Source: Phycisphaerales bacterium (lineage in GTDB: Bacteria > Planctomycetota > Phycisphaerae > Phycisphaerales > SM1A02). From it: a stretch of DNA of 7,441 bases. The notes under the pieces are model-generated. The model saw nothing but the letters and a program-made list of their open reading frames with translations, searched no databases and was not told the DNA's origin. Of this stretch, positions 1 through 5,719 are shown piece by piece. The translations under genes and the position numbers were made by a program. The stretch lies in NCBI GenBank assembly GCA_020427625.1, contig JAGQOI010000327.1, positions 1 to 7,441 on the forward strand, written 5' to 3'. Position 1 is the stretch's first letter, and the number at the start of each line of letters is the position of its first letter.

Positions 1-331
1 CGGGGTGCTTCCGGCGCAGAAGCTGGCGCAGACTCGACCCGGCGCGCGAGGCGCGCTGCTGTTCCACGCCTGCGTGCCGATCGCCGAGTTCGGTCGCGCC
101 TGGCCGGTCGACGTACCCGTGCAGGTGCACGCCATGGAGAACGACCCGTTCTTCGTCGATGAGGGCGACCTCGCCGCGGCGCACGCGCTGGTCGACGCGG
201 CCGCGCACGCCGAACTGGTGCTCTATCCCGGTCATCAGCACCTCTTCGCCGACGCGAGTCTGCCGTCGTACGATCGACCGGCCGCCGCGCGGCTCATCCG
301 GCGCACGCTCGACTTCCTCGCCGGATGCTGA
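1..331 (+). CDS. Dienelactone hydrolase family protein, C-terminal part (5' end outside window)
   Basis: The reading frame is open from the first bases of the window, so the N-terminal half, including the nucleophile Cys of the family, lies outside. About 109 residues are visible. They end an alpha/beta-hydrolase fold: a hydrophobic strand followed by the motif VHAMENDPFF, whose Asp fits the catalytic acid, and YPGHQHLFAD, whose second His fits the catalytic His of the Cys-Asp-His triad. A final helix (ARLIRRTLDFL) closes the domain, as is usual for this family. Family members hydrolyse lactones or esters in the cytoplasm; the substrate here cannot be told. The gene converges on the metallopeptidase gene, with 48 bases between the stops. 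The GTG at position 5 could be read as a start, but the domain would then lack half its fold, so truncation by the window edge is the better explanation. Confidence 0.8.
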   Translation, partial: GVLPAQKLAQTRPGARGALLFHACVPIAEFGRAWPVDVPVQVHAMENDPFFVDEGDLAAAHALVDAAAHAELVLYPGHQHLFADASLPSYDRPAAARLIRRTLDFLAGC

Positions 332-353
332 GTGCGCAGGCGGTCCGGACGGA

Positions 354-380
354 ACGGCCGCGCTCGACCCGGCGCGCCGT
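354..380. terminator. GC-rich hairpin between convergent genes, candidate bidirectional terminator
   Basis: The arms ACGG(C)CGCGC (354-363) and GCGCGCCGT (372-380) pair over 9 bp with one bulged C and an 8-base loop. The hairpin fills the gap between the two convergent stop codons. Neither strand has a T-tract after it, so intrinsic termination is only a possibility. Confidence 0.35.
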
Positions 381-1177
381 CAGCGCCCCACCCGCTGGAT
401 GTGCTCGCGCAACTCCGGAAACCCGGGCATCGTCTCGAAGAATCGGATCTTTCTGGCGACCAGCGACTCGTCGCGCGGCAGTTCGGGCGCCAGGAGGAAC
501 GTCGTGAACGTCTCGACGACCTCCTCATCGCCGCCGACGCGCTCGGCGTACGACGTCACGAAGTCGCCGCTCAGGCGTGGCGAGCCGTCTTCGGGATAGT
601 CGTCCGGCTGTTCGCGCCGCGCCGGCTGCGGCACCTGGTCACCGTCGAACTGCTGCGAGAAGAGCTCGATGGCGTTCGTCCGAAGACAGATGTAGTGCCC
701 CATCTCATGGACGAGCGTCCAGTCCAGCGTTCCCCGGCGCGGCGTGAAGGGTCGGTGGGGATCGTTCAGATCCTTCTCTTCCGCCGCGAGGTACCCGGCG
801 ATCGAGAGTCGAAACCCGGCGCGACCGACGTCGTTGGCGCCGCTGCCGTCGAACCGGCCCGCCCAGCGACGACCGCTCTGGATGTTGAACTGCACGATGA
901 GCTTGCGGTAGCTGAGCGGGAAGCCGGTCGTGAGGCGCGACCAGCACGCGATGCCCAAATCGCCGGCGGCGTCGTCACGCAGGTGCTTGCCGACGAGGCG
1001 ATCGTCGACGACTTCGAACACGGCGAGGTACGCCGCGTCCGCACGCTCGAGCGCCGCATCGTCGGGGATGGATGCCGCGGTCGCCTGAGTCGGACGCGGC
1101 GGCGCGGTTCGCGCCGCGAGCAGCGTCGCGGCGGCGGTGCACAGGATGAGTGCAGCAGCCAGTGACCATCGCGGCAT
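380..1177 (-). CDS. Secreted HExxH zinc metallopeptidase-like protein
   Basis: The product is 265 residues. It starts with a short basic N-region and a hydrophobic stretch (MPRWSLAAALILCTAAATLLAA), a likely signal peptide, so it is probably exported. HEMGH at residues 157-161 is a zinc-metallopeptidase HExxH motif. The helix DEEVVETF near residues 217-224 supplies a Glu (about 222) that could be the third zinc ligand of a gluzincin-type site. The C-terminal stretch ARKIRFFETMPGFPELREHI resembles the end of secreted zinc-peptidase-like proteins. I do not recognise a named family, and catalysis is not shown. The frame is open 14 codons further upstream, but the ATG at 1177 is preceded by a perfect AAGGAGG at 6-base spacing and begins directly with the signal peptide, so it is preferred. 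A sigma70-like promoter lies about 70 bases upstream. It is divergent from the zinc-ribbon gene. Confidence 0.8.
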   Translation of the reverse strand: MPRWSLAAALILCTAAATLLAARTAPPRPTQATAASIPDDAALERADAAYLAVFEVVDDRLVGKHLRDDAAGDLGIACWSRLTTGFPLSYRKLIVQFNIQSGRRWAGRFDGSGANDVGRAGFRLSIAGYLAAEEKDLNDPHRPFTPRRGTLDWTLVHEMGHYICLRTNAIELFSQQFDGDQVPQPARREQPDDYPEDGSPRLSGDFVTSYAERVGGDEEVVETFTTFLLAPELPRDESLVARKIRFFETMPGFPELREHIQRVGR

Positions 1178-1183
1178 CGTCGA

Positions 1184-1190
1184 CCTCCTT
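1184..1190 (-). promoter_or_regulatory. Shine-Dalgarno site of the metallopeptidase gene
   Basis: AAGGAGG on the minus strand stands 6 bases before the ATG at 1177. It decides that start against the in-frame ATG at 1219 and the other upstream starts. Confidence 0.8.
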
Positions 1191-1252
1191 CGGTACGGCT
1201 CGGCGGTCATCGCGCGCACGCTCGCGCTTCGTTCCGCCGCCGAGATGTGGGC

Positions 1253-1280
1253 ATTCTAGCCGGGCGAATCGCGGTGTCCC
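1253..1280 (-). promoter_or_regulatory. Candidate sigma70-type promoter of the metallopeptidase gene
   Basis: On the minus strand GGGACA (1275-1280; 4 of 6 matches to TTGACA) is followed after 16 bp by TAGAAT (1253-1258; 5 of 6 matches to TATAAT). The expected transcript start is near 1246, giving a leader of about 69 bases that contains the Shine-Dalgarno site. In DNA this poor in TA, such a match is unlikely to be chance, but it is untested. Confidence 0.5.
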
Positions 1281-1315
1281 CGATCGCCATGCGCGGCCGG
1301 AGCCGGCGGGCCCGG

Positions 1316-1321
1316 TACGAT
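1316..1321 (+). promoter_or_regulatory. Candidate -10 element of the zinc-ribbon gene
   Basis: TACGAT fits TANNNT and stands so that position +1 falls on the GTG at 1328, the geometry of a leaderless transcript. No convincing -35 element is seen at the usual distance (GCGGCC at 1293-1298). Confidence 0.35.
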
Positions 1322-1327
1322 GTGGTC

Positions 1328-1900
1328 GTGACCGTTCACGCATCATGGTCGACGTTCGGACGCATGGCGCGGCTCGGCGCGATCGCGGTCGCCGGCGGCC
1401 TGCTGATGGCCGGGCCGGCGATCCACAGCGAGCTGGACAACGCGGGCGCCGCGATGCTGCGCGTCGTGGTCGGGCTCGTCGTCGGTGCGATCGGCGCGCC
1501 GATGTTCATCGTCGTCGCCTGGCGCAAGCCGGTCGTACCGGCGGCGGTGTCGATGTTCGTCCCCCCGATCGGCGCCGCCATCATCGTGAGCCTCGCCTGG
1601 TCGGACGACTACAGCCTGACGCACCTCGCGGTGCCCCTGACGTACGTGACGGCCGTCGTGACCCGGGTCGTCGTCCGGGATCGCGCACCGGTCGCGGGCG
1701 CCTGTCCGACGTGCGCCTACGACCTCCGCGCGCATGCGGACGCCCGGTGTCCCGAATGCGGCGCGGCACCGGACGCGCCCGGGCATGCCGTGGCGCGCCG
1801 AGGGCGGCGGATCCGGCACGGCGCGGTGCTCCTGGCCGTGATGGGCGCGGGCGGCGTGCTGCACCTGCTCTTCATCCGGGGTCTGCTGAGTCTCGGGTGA
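1328..1900 (+). CDS. Multi-pass membrane protein with C-terminal zinc ribbon (planctomycete type)
   Basis: The product is about 190 residues from the GTG at 1328. Four hydrophobic segments (about residues 15-31, 45-64, 70-90, 99-117) are followed by a four-cysteine zinc ribbon: CPTC at 126-129, then AYDLR, then RCPEC with cysteines at 141 and 144. A basic linker (RRGRRIRHG) and a last hydrophobic segment (about 165-184) follow. The C-x2-C-x-YDLR-...-RCPEC ribbon is one I know from many small planctomycete membrane proteins of unknown function. Its cytoplasmic side and role are inferred only. The start is uncertain: no Shine-Dalgarno site precedes any candidate, and the frame is open from 1247. 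GTG 1328 is chosen because a TACGAT element stands exactly 12 bases before it; ATG 1364 is the main alternative and would shorten the N-terminus by 12 residues. No neighbour suggests its job. Confidence 0.75.
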   Translation: MTVHASWSTFGRMARLGAIAVAGGLLMAGPAIHSELDNAGAAMLRVVVGLVVGAIGAPMFIVVAWRKPVVPAAVSMFVPPIGAAIIVSLAWSDDYSLTHLAVPLTYVTAVVTRVVVRDRAPVAGACPTCAYDLRAHADARCPECGAAPDAPGHAVARRGRRIRHGAVLLAVMGAGGVLHLLFIRGLLSLG

Positions 1901-1933
1901 CGGAGCGTCCAGGGCGCCGGGAATCCATCCCCA

Positions 1934-1955
1934 ACGAGTTGCAGATCGAACTCGT
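1934..1955 (+). terminator. Inverted repeat after the zinc-ribbon gene, possible terminator
   Basis: ACGAGTT (1934-1940) and AACTCGT (1949-1955) are perfect 7-bp arms around an 8-base loop, 34 bases after the stop codon. There is no T-tract, so termination is weakly supported. Confidence 0.25.
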
Positions 1956-2230
1956 GACGGCAGCGTCTGGTCGCCCGACGAGCTGAAGCGCAACGCAATG
2001 AGGTCGAGCGGCCGACCGCGCCGTCGGGGCGGTTGCGCCTCATGCGGTCGATCGTGAATGACCTGCTGCATCCATGGACGGCCGCGGCTCGAAACCGGGA
2101 TGTCGCGACGCCCGGTCGTCCGCGTTCGTGCGTGCGGGTGTCGACGACGGACGCGCGGGGGTCGGGCTGTTTCCTGGCCCGGGGTGATCGCCGCGTGTGC
2201 ACCGGCCCGTCGTGGCGACCGCACCCTTGT

Positions 2231-2236
2231 GAAAGG
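2231..2236 (+). promoter_or_regulatory. Ribosome binding site of the first small membrane protein
   Basis: GAAAGG stands 7 bases before the ATG at 2244. It selects this start against the much longer open frame that runs in from 2058. Confidence 0.55.
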
Positions 2237-2243
2237 TCTCCGA

Positions 2244-2423
2244 ATGTCCAAGCGTCGTACCGGCAAGATCCTGTTCATGGCTGCCGCCGGAGCATCGTTC
2301 ATCCTTTCGGTGGCGCTGTGGTTCGGCGGTGATCGCGAGCGCGGCCAGTTCGTCGGGTTGTGGGTGCCGAGCATTCTTGCCCTCGGCGCGCTCGTCATGA
2401 GCGAAAGTCGAGGCACGTCATGA
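2244..2423 (+). CDS. Small membrane protein, 59 residues, unknown function
   Basis: The sequence begins with a basic MSKRRTGK, followed by a hydrophobic segment (about residues 9-27, ILFMAAAGASFILSVALWF). A short charged loop GGDRERGQ comes next, then a second hydrophobic segment (about 36-52, FVGLWVPSILALGALVM) and a short polar end. This predicts a hairpin of two membrane helices. The loop and second helix (GQFVGLWVPSILALG) read like a conserved small family I have seen unannotated in other bacteria, but I cannot name it. The reading frame is open for 62 codons upstream; that part is Arg/Cys-rich and unlike a protein, whereas ATG 2244 has a GAAAGG site at 7 bases. The stop codon overlaps the start of the next gene by four bases (ATGA), so translation of the pair is probably coupled. 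Confidence 0.7.
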   Translation: MSKRRTGKILFMAAAGASFILSVALWFGGDRERGQFVGLWVPSILALGALVMSESRGTS

Positions 2424-2575
2424 ACCTGTCGGACATCCTCATCTTCGTGCTCGGCGTCATCGTGACGATCGTGACGGTGTCGGCAGTCGTGGTCATCGGG
2501 CGTTCCGAGGCTCAGGACCTGGCCGACGAGCGAGAGGACCGCGCGCCACCGTCGTCATCTGCCGCCGCGTCGTGA
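2420..2575 (+). CDS. Small single-pass membrane protein, 51 residues, unknown function
   Basis: The start ATG overlaps the stop of the preceding gene (ATGA, 2420-2423), and GAGG at 2410-2413 lies 6 bases before it. The N-terminal 28 residues form one long hydrophobic segment (MNLSDILIFVLGVIVTIVTVSAVVVIG). An acidic and basic stretch (RSEAQDLADEREDR) and a Ser/Ala-rich end follow. This predicts one membrane helix with a charged tail of about 20 residues. No motif is recognised. Overlap with a two-helix partner suggests the two products are made in fixed ratio and may act together, for example as subunits or accessory peptides of a membrane complex; that is inference. The gene ends 19 bases before the convergent sulfotransferase stop, and its last codons lie in a hairpin. 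Confidence 0.65.
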   Translation: MNLSDILIFVLGVIVTIVTVSAVVVIGRSEAQDLADEREDRAPPSSSAAAS

Positions 2576-2587
2576 GCCGTCGCGGCG
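2563..2587. terminator. Hairpin at a convergent junction, candidate bidirectional terminator
   Basis: CGCCGCG (2563-2569) pairs with CGCGGCG (2581-2587), and two inner pairs extend the stem past a T-T mismatch to a 5-base loop. It spans the stop codon of the small membrane gene and stands 8 bases beyond the sulfotransferase stop. There is no T-tract on either strand. Confidence 0.4.
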
Positions 2588-2594
2588 ACGCGAA

Positions 2595-3509
2595 TCATGG
2601 CGCCGGCGGCATCACGCCCGTCGCCAGCCAGTGGGCGCACTCCGGTCCGAGTTCGCGCACCGCCCGTGTTTCGTAGGCCGCGATCTCGTCCGGAGTCAGC
2701 GTGTCTCGCCAGCGCCCGTTGATGCCGCGATGGATGAAGACCTCGGCTCCCGCGTCCCAGAAGGCGCCGCCGAGGGGCACGGCCCTGGTCGCGTTGCGCT
2801 TCATCCAGTCGAACGAGCAGTGTTCGAGGATGCGGGTCCAGGTCGATTCGTCGATCGGGATTCCGAGGAACGCGGCGATGCGCCGGATCTCGCCCGGCAG
2901 GTCGGCCTTGAGCGCGGCGAAGTGCACGAAGCACACGTTCGGGCGCGTGCGGATCGTCCACCAGGATCGGACGTTCTCCCACAGCGACCAGAACGGGTAT
3001 CCGTCGCCGTCGAACCAGTCGCGCCAGTACCGGCGGATGTCGTCGGGCGGCGGCTCGATGGGCGGGCCGATGCGCCCGGGCGTGTCGTTCAGGGCCGCGT
3101 ACCAGGTCGCGTTCGCGTTGGCGTGATGGTTGTACAGGCTCCAGACGACGTCACGTCCATCGCGTCCGATGTAGACGTACTTCGCGTCCGGCGAGAACAC
3201 GAGGGCGTCGAGCGGCAGGTGCGTCTTCAGGAAGCGTCGGTGGGTCTGGGCCTCCACCGCCGGCAGCTTGATCGCTTTGGGCGGGACGCGCAGGTCGAGC
3301 CAGGGGGAGAGATCGGCGACGGCGATGTCGGGGTCGCCGCCGAACAGGAGCTGGGCGATGATCTGCTGCATCCAGGTCGTGCCGGACTTCGCATAGGTCG
3401 AGATGATGATGTCATCGTCGCGGAACCGGAAGTCGTTCCAGATCGTGGAGTCGAAGTGGTGGCTGTGCAGTTCCCGGGTCTTGCGGGGCAGCGGAGCGAC
3501 GTCGGTCAC
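2595..3509 (-). CDS. PAPS-dependent sulfotransferase (Sulfotransfer_1 family)
   Basis: This 304-residue cytosolic-type sulfotransferase would move the sulfuryl group from PAPS to an alcohol or amine acceptor. The family landmarks appear in order. YAKSGTTW (39-46) is the 5'-phosphosulfate loop. KTHLP (95-99) has His97 in the place of the catalytic base. YIGRDGRDVVWSLYNH (113-128) has Arg116 and Ser124 in the place of the 3'-phosphate contacts. HRGINGRW (260-267) is the bacterial version of the RKGxxGDW nucleotide-binding loop. Length and motif spacing are normal, so the gene looks intact. The acceptor cannot be read from the sequence, and no PAPS-synthesis gene or polysaccharide gene is nearby. 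The start is GTG, with GAGGAG (3518-3523) 8 bases upstream. A TATCAT element at 3613-3618 may be its -10, which would give a leader of roughly 100 bases holding the palindrome and the repeat cluster. Confidence 0.9.
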   Translation of the reverse strand: MTDVAPLPRKTRELHSHHFDSTIWNDFRFRDDDIIISTYAKSGTTWMQQIIAQLLFGGDPDIAVADLSPWLDLRVPPKAIKLPAVEAQTHRRFLKTHLPLDALVFSPDAKYVYIGRDGRDVVWSLYNHHANANATWYAALNDTPGRIGPPIEPPPDDIRRYWRDWFDGDGYPFWSLWENVRSWWTIRTRPNVCFVHFAALKADLPGEIRRIAAFLGIPIDESTWTRILEHCSFDWMKRNATRAVPLGGAFWDAGAEVFIHRGINGRWRDTLTPDEIAAYETRAVRELGPECAHWLATGVMPPAP

Positions 3510-3517
3510 GGGGGAAT

Positions 3518-3523
3518 CTCCTC
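3518..3523 (-). promoter_or_regulatory. Ribosome binding site of the sulfotransferase gene
   Basis: GAGGAG on the minus strand lies 8 bases before the GTG codon at 3509 and supports that non-ATG start. Confidence 0.65.
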
Positions 3524-3533
3524 GGGGACTCCG

Positions 3534-3553
3534 GGCGGGCCCGCGGGCCCGCC
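3534..3553. repeat. Perfect 20-bp palindrome upstream of the sulfotransferase gene
   Basis: The half-site GGCGGGCCCG is followed directly by its reverse complement CGGGCCCGCC. As RNA it can fold as an 8-bp all-GC stem with a CGCG loop, 24 bases before the start codon and just upstream of the Shine-Dalgarno site. It could be a protein-binding operator, a translation-modulating hairpin, or a terminator that stops transcripts entering from either side. Confidence 0.6.
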
Positions 3554-3561
3554 GCTCCGGT

Positions 3562-3597
3562 GGGCGTCCGGGGGGCGTCCGGGGGGTGTCCGGGGGT
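3562..3597 (+). repeat. Three 11-bp tandem repeats forming a canonical G-quadruplex motif
   Basis: The unit GGGCGTCCGGG occurs at 3562-3572 and 3573-3583, and with one C-to-T change at 3584-3594. On the plus strand this gives four G-runs of at least three bases (3, 6, 6 and 5) separated by 5-base loops (CGTCC, CGTCC, TGTCC), which satisfies the usual G3+N1-7 quadruplex pattern. It lies in the gap between two divergent genes. Confidence 0.7.
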
Positions 3598-3612
3598 GAC
3601 CCCGGCGGCTTG

Positions 3613-3618
3613 ATGATA
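3613..3618 (-). promoter_or_regulatory. Candidate -10 element of the sulfotransferase gene
   Basis: The minus strand reads TATCAT, 5 of 6 matches to TATAAT. No good -35 element is visible 16-18 bp upstream. The transcript would start near 3606 and run through the G/C repeat cluster and palindrome before the GTG start. Confidence 0.3.
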
Positions 3619-3651
3619 CCGCGCCCGTTCCGGACGACTTCGGGCCCGGGA

Positions 3652-3680
3652 TCGACCGTCGGGTCGGACCCGCCTACGAT
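3652..3680 (+). promoter_or_regulatory. Candidate sigma70-type promoter of the DEAD-box helicase gene
   Basis: TCGACC (3652-3657; 4 of 6 matches to TTGACA) and TACGAT (3675-3680; fits TANNNT) are separated by exactly 17 bp. The transcript would start near 3687, leaving a leader of about 170 bases before the ATG at 3858. Confidence 0.45.
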
Positions 3681-3686
3681 GACGCC

Positions 3687-3857
3687 CGCCGATCGGGATC
3701 AGTCGACGCGCGTCTGCGTCGCGATGACCACGACGGCGGGCCTCTCTTGCGCGACACGGGCCGACGCCATGTCCCGTCGCAGGACGCTTGGTGCGACCTG
3801 CGGTCCGACCGGGACCAGCGCGGCTGCTCCGCTCGCCTCTTCAGAACCAGGCATTCC
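3687..3857 (+). promoter_or_regulatory. Predicted long leader of the helicase mRNA
   Basis: If the promoter above is right, about 170 untranslated bases precede the helicase start. Two short hairpins can be seen: CGACGC/GCGTCG (3704-3709 with 3716-3721) and GGTCC/GGACC (3802-3806 with 3812-3816). Long leaders are known for cold-induced helicase genes such as E. coli csdA, but no cold-box sequence is recognised here. Confidence 0.3.
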
Positions 3858-5705
3858 ATGTCCATTGAAACCGTGCTTCGCTTCGCCCAACTCGGGCTGG
3901 CCGCTCCGATCCTCCAGGCCATCGACGACGTCGGCTACGAGTCGCCGTCACCGATCCAGGCGGCGAGCATTCCGACGATGCTCGCCGGTCGGGACCTGCT
4001 CGGGCAGGCGCAGACCGGGACGGGCAAGACCGCCGCGTTCGCGCTGCCGATCCTCTGCCGCGTCGACACCCGGCGGCGCGACACCCAGGCCCTCATCCTC
4101 ACGCCGACCCGCGAACTCGCGATCCAGGTCGCCGAGGCGATCCACACGTACGGGCGCCATCTCGACGGTCTGCACGTCCTGCCCGTCTACGGCGGTCAGC
4201 ACATCGGCGCGCAGCTCCGTCCGCTCCAGCGCGGCGTGCACATCGTCGTCGGCACGCCGGGCCGGATCATCGACCATCTCGAGCGCGGCACGTTGAAGCT
4301 CGACACCATCGAGACCGTCGTGCTCGACGAGGCCGACGAGATGCTCCGCATGGGGTTCATCGAGGACGTGAACCGCATTCTCGACGAGATGCCCGACACG
4401 AAGCAGGTCGCGCTGTTCTCCGCGACGATGCCGCCGGAGGTCCGCCGCATCGCGGACAAGCACCTCAAGAGTCCGGAAGTGATCACGATCGAGACCGCGA
4501 CGACGACGGTGGACACCGTGCGCCAGCGGTACCTCATCGCGCCCTGGCGACAGAAGCTCGATGCGATGACCCGCATCCTCGAGACCACCGACTTCAACGC
4601 GATGCTGATCTTCGTGCGCACCAAGGTCGCGACGCTGGAGTTGAGCGAGAAGCTCGAAGCGCGCGGGCACGCCAGCGCACCGCTGAACGGCGACATGACC
4701 CAGATCCTCCGCGAGCGCACCGTGCAGCGCCTCCGCGACGGATCGCTTGACATCGTCGTCGCGACCGACGTCGCCGCCCGCGGGCTCGACGTCGGTCGCA
4801 TCACGCACGTCGTGAACTACGACATTCCCAACGACACCGAGGCGTACGTCCATCGGATCGGGCGCACCGGACGGGCGGGGCGCGACGGCGAGGCGATCCT
4901 CCTCGTCCAGCCGCGCGAGAAGCGGATGCTTCGGACCATCGAACGGGCGACGGGACAGCTCATCACGCCGATGCAGTTGCCGAGCTCGGCCGCGGTGACC
5001 GACCGGCGCGTCGCATTGTTCAAGCAGACCGTGAACGAGGCGATCGAGTCGCAGGAACTCGGGTTCTTTCGCGAGGTGCTCGGCACCCTGCGCGACGAGC
5101 ACGGACACGCGATGGACGACATCGCCGCCGCCCTCGCGTTCCTCGTGCAGCAGGATCGCCCGCTCCAGTCCGTGGAGCCGGCGCCCGAGCCCTTCGAACG
5201 GCGCGAGCGTGACCCCCAACGTTCCGACGCCGGCGGCGGACGCACGCCCAACGTAGATCACGACGAGCCGCTGCTGGAGGGCATGGCGCGGTATCGGCTC
5301 GAGGTCGGTCAGGATCACGGCGTGCAGCCGAAGCACATCGTCGGCGCGATCGCGAACGAGACCGGTCTCGACGGGCGAAGCATCGGCCGCATCACCGTGA
5401 ACGACGTCTACACCATCCTCGACATGCCCGCGGACATGCCGGGATCGATCTTCGAGATCCTTCAGGACGTCGAGATCTTCGGACACCCGCTGCGCCTCAG
5501 CACGGTCGAAGGGACGCGGGCCGACAACTCGGCGGCGCACCGAGCGCCGACGAAGTCCGGCGGATCCGCCAAGGGCGGGAAGCACCTCAAGGCGTCGAAG
5601 GGCGGGAAGGCGACCAAGGGCGCCAAGGCCGGGAAGATCGACACCTTCGCGAAGGGCGGGAAGTCGAAGGGCAAGCCGAAGAAGTCGAAGTCGCATCGGG
5701 ATTGA
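3858..5705 (+). CDS. deaD: DEAD-box ATP-dependent RNA helicase, CsdA/DeaD type
   Basis: The 615-residue product unwinds RNA with ATP, most likely in ribosome assembly and RNA turnover, as CsdA does. All core motifs are intact: Q motif ending SPIQ (31-34), Walker A AQTGTGKT (51-58), PTRELA (83-88), TPGR (133-136), DEAD (157-160), SAT (188-190), IFVRTK (251-256), ATDVAARGLDV (302-312) and HRIGRTGRAGR (332-342). A helical segment (about 380-435) and an acidic/Pro-rich linker lead to a DbpA/CsdA-type RNA-binding domain (about 473-550, with the typical ENP-like order of IGRITVNDVYTILDMP). A tail of about 60 residues is rich in Lys and Gly. Length is close to E. coli CsdA (629), and this domain order separates it from the shorter RhlE/RhlB types. 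ATG 3858 is chosen although the frame is open from 3747, because the Q-motif Phe then sits at residue 9 as usual. Only a weak CAGG precedes it. Confidence 0.93.
   Translation: MSIETVLRFAQLGLAAPILQAIDDVGYESPSPIQAASIPTMLAGRDLLGQAQTGTGKTAAFALPILCRVDTRRRDTQALILTPTRELAIQVAEAIHTYGRHLDGLHVLPVYGGQHIGAQLRPLQRGVHIVVGTPGRIIDHLERGTLKLDTIETVVLDEADEMLRMGFIEDVNRILDEMPDTKQVALFSATMPPEVRRIADKHLKSPEVITIETATTTVDTVRQRYLIAPWRQKLDAMTRILETTDFNAMLIFVRTKVATLELSEKLEARGHASAPLNGDMTQILRERTVQRLRDGSLDIVVATDVAARGLDVGRITHVVNYDIPNDTEAYVHRIGRTGRAGRDGEAILLVQPREKRMLRTIERATGQLITPMQLPSSAAVTDRRVALFKQTVNEAIESQELGFFREVLGTLRDEHGHAMDDIAAALAFLVQQDRPLQSVEPAPEPFERRERDPQRSDAGGGRTPNVDHDEPLLEGMARYRLEVGQDHGVQPKHIVGAIANETGLDGRSIGRITVNDVYTILDMPADMPGSIFEILQDVEIFGHPLRLSTVEGTRADNSAAHRAPTKSGGSAKGGKHLKASKGGKATKGAKAGKIDTFAKGGKSKGKPKKSKSHRD
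5571..5663 (+). repeat. Repeated 12-mer coding for KGGK in the helicase tail
   Basis: The 12-mer AAGGGCGGGAAG occurs identically at 5571-5582, 5598-5609 and 5652-5663, each read as Lys-Gly-Gly-Lys. Degenerate copies lie between them. The tail is probably disordered and binds RNA non-specifically; its length may vary between relatives. Confidence 0.65.
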
Positions 5706-5719
5706 TGACGCCGCCGCGC

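Larger units (their letters stand above)
1901..2243. other. Intergenic stretch without a convincing gene
   Basis: Open frames cross these 343 bases on both strands, but their translations are Arg-rich and low in hydrophobic structure, as expected for chance frames in GC-rich DNA. The region has no TA dinucleotide, so no TANNNT-type -10 element exists for the small genes that follow. One clean inverted repeat (1934-1955) is present. Confidence 0.6.

Noticed and set aside
371..378. GGCGCGCC palindrome between convergent genes
   Set aside because: An 8-bp GC palindrome is common at this base composition; it is already explained as part of the hairpin at 354-380.
332..1165. 277-codon open frame opposite the metallopeptidase gene
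   Set aside because: The minus strand has a signal peptide, HExxH and a perfect Shine-Dalgarno site. The plus-strand product is Arg-rich with no recognisable structure.
1988..2043. Two overlapping inverted repeats (GCGCAAC/GTTGCGC and ATGAGG/CCTCAT) that could be alternative hairpins
   Set aside because: The arms are in crossed, non-nested order with loops of more than 30 bases. Without conservation this is within chance, and no gene is controlled immediately downstream.
1343..2416. 357-codon minus-strand frame across the zinc-ribbon gene and the following gap
   Set aside because: The translation is low-complexity (Arg, His, Asp, Pro) and contradicts the membrane segments and cysteine motif on the plus strand.
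3747..3857. N-terminal extension of the helicase from TTG 3747
   Set aside because: The extra 37 residues are Arg/Cys-rich and not family-like. The Q motif falls at its usual place from ATG 3858, and the stretch lies in the predicted leader.
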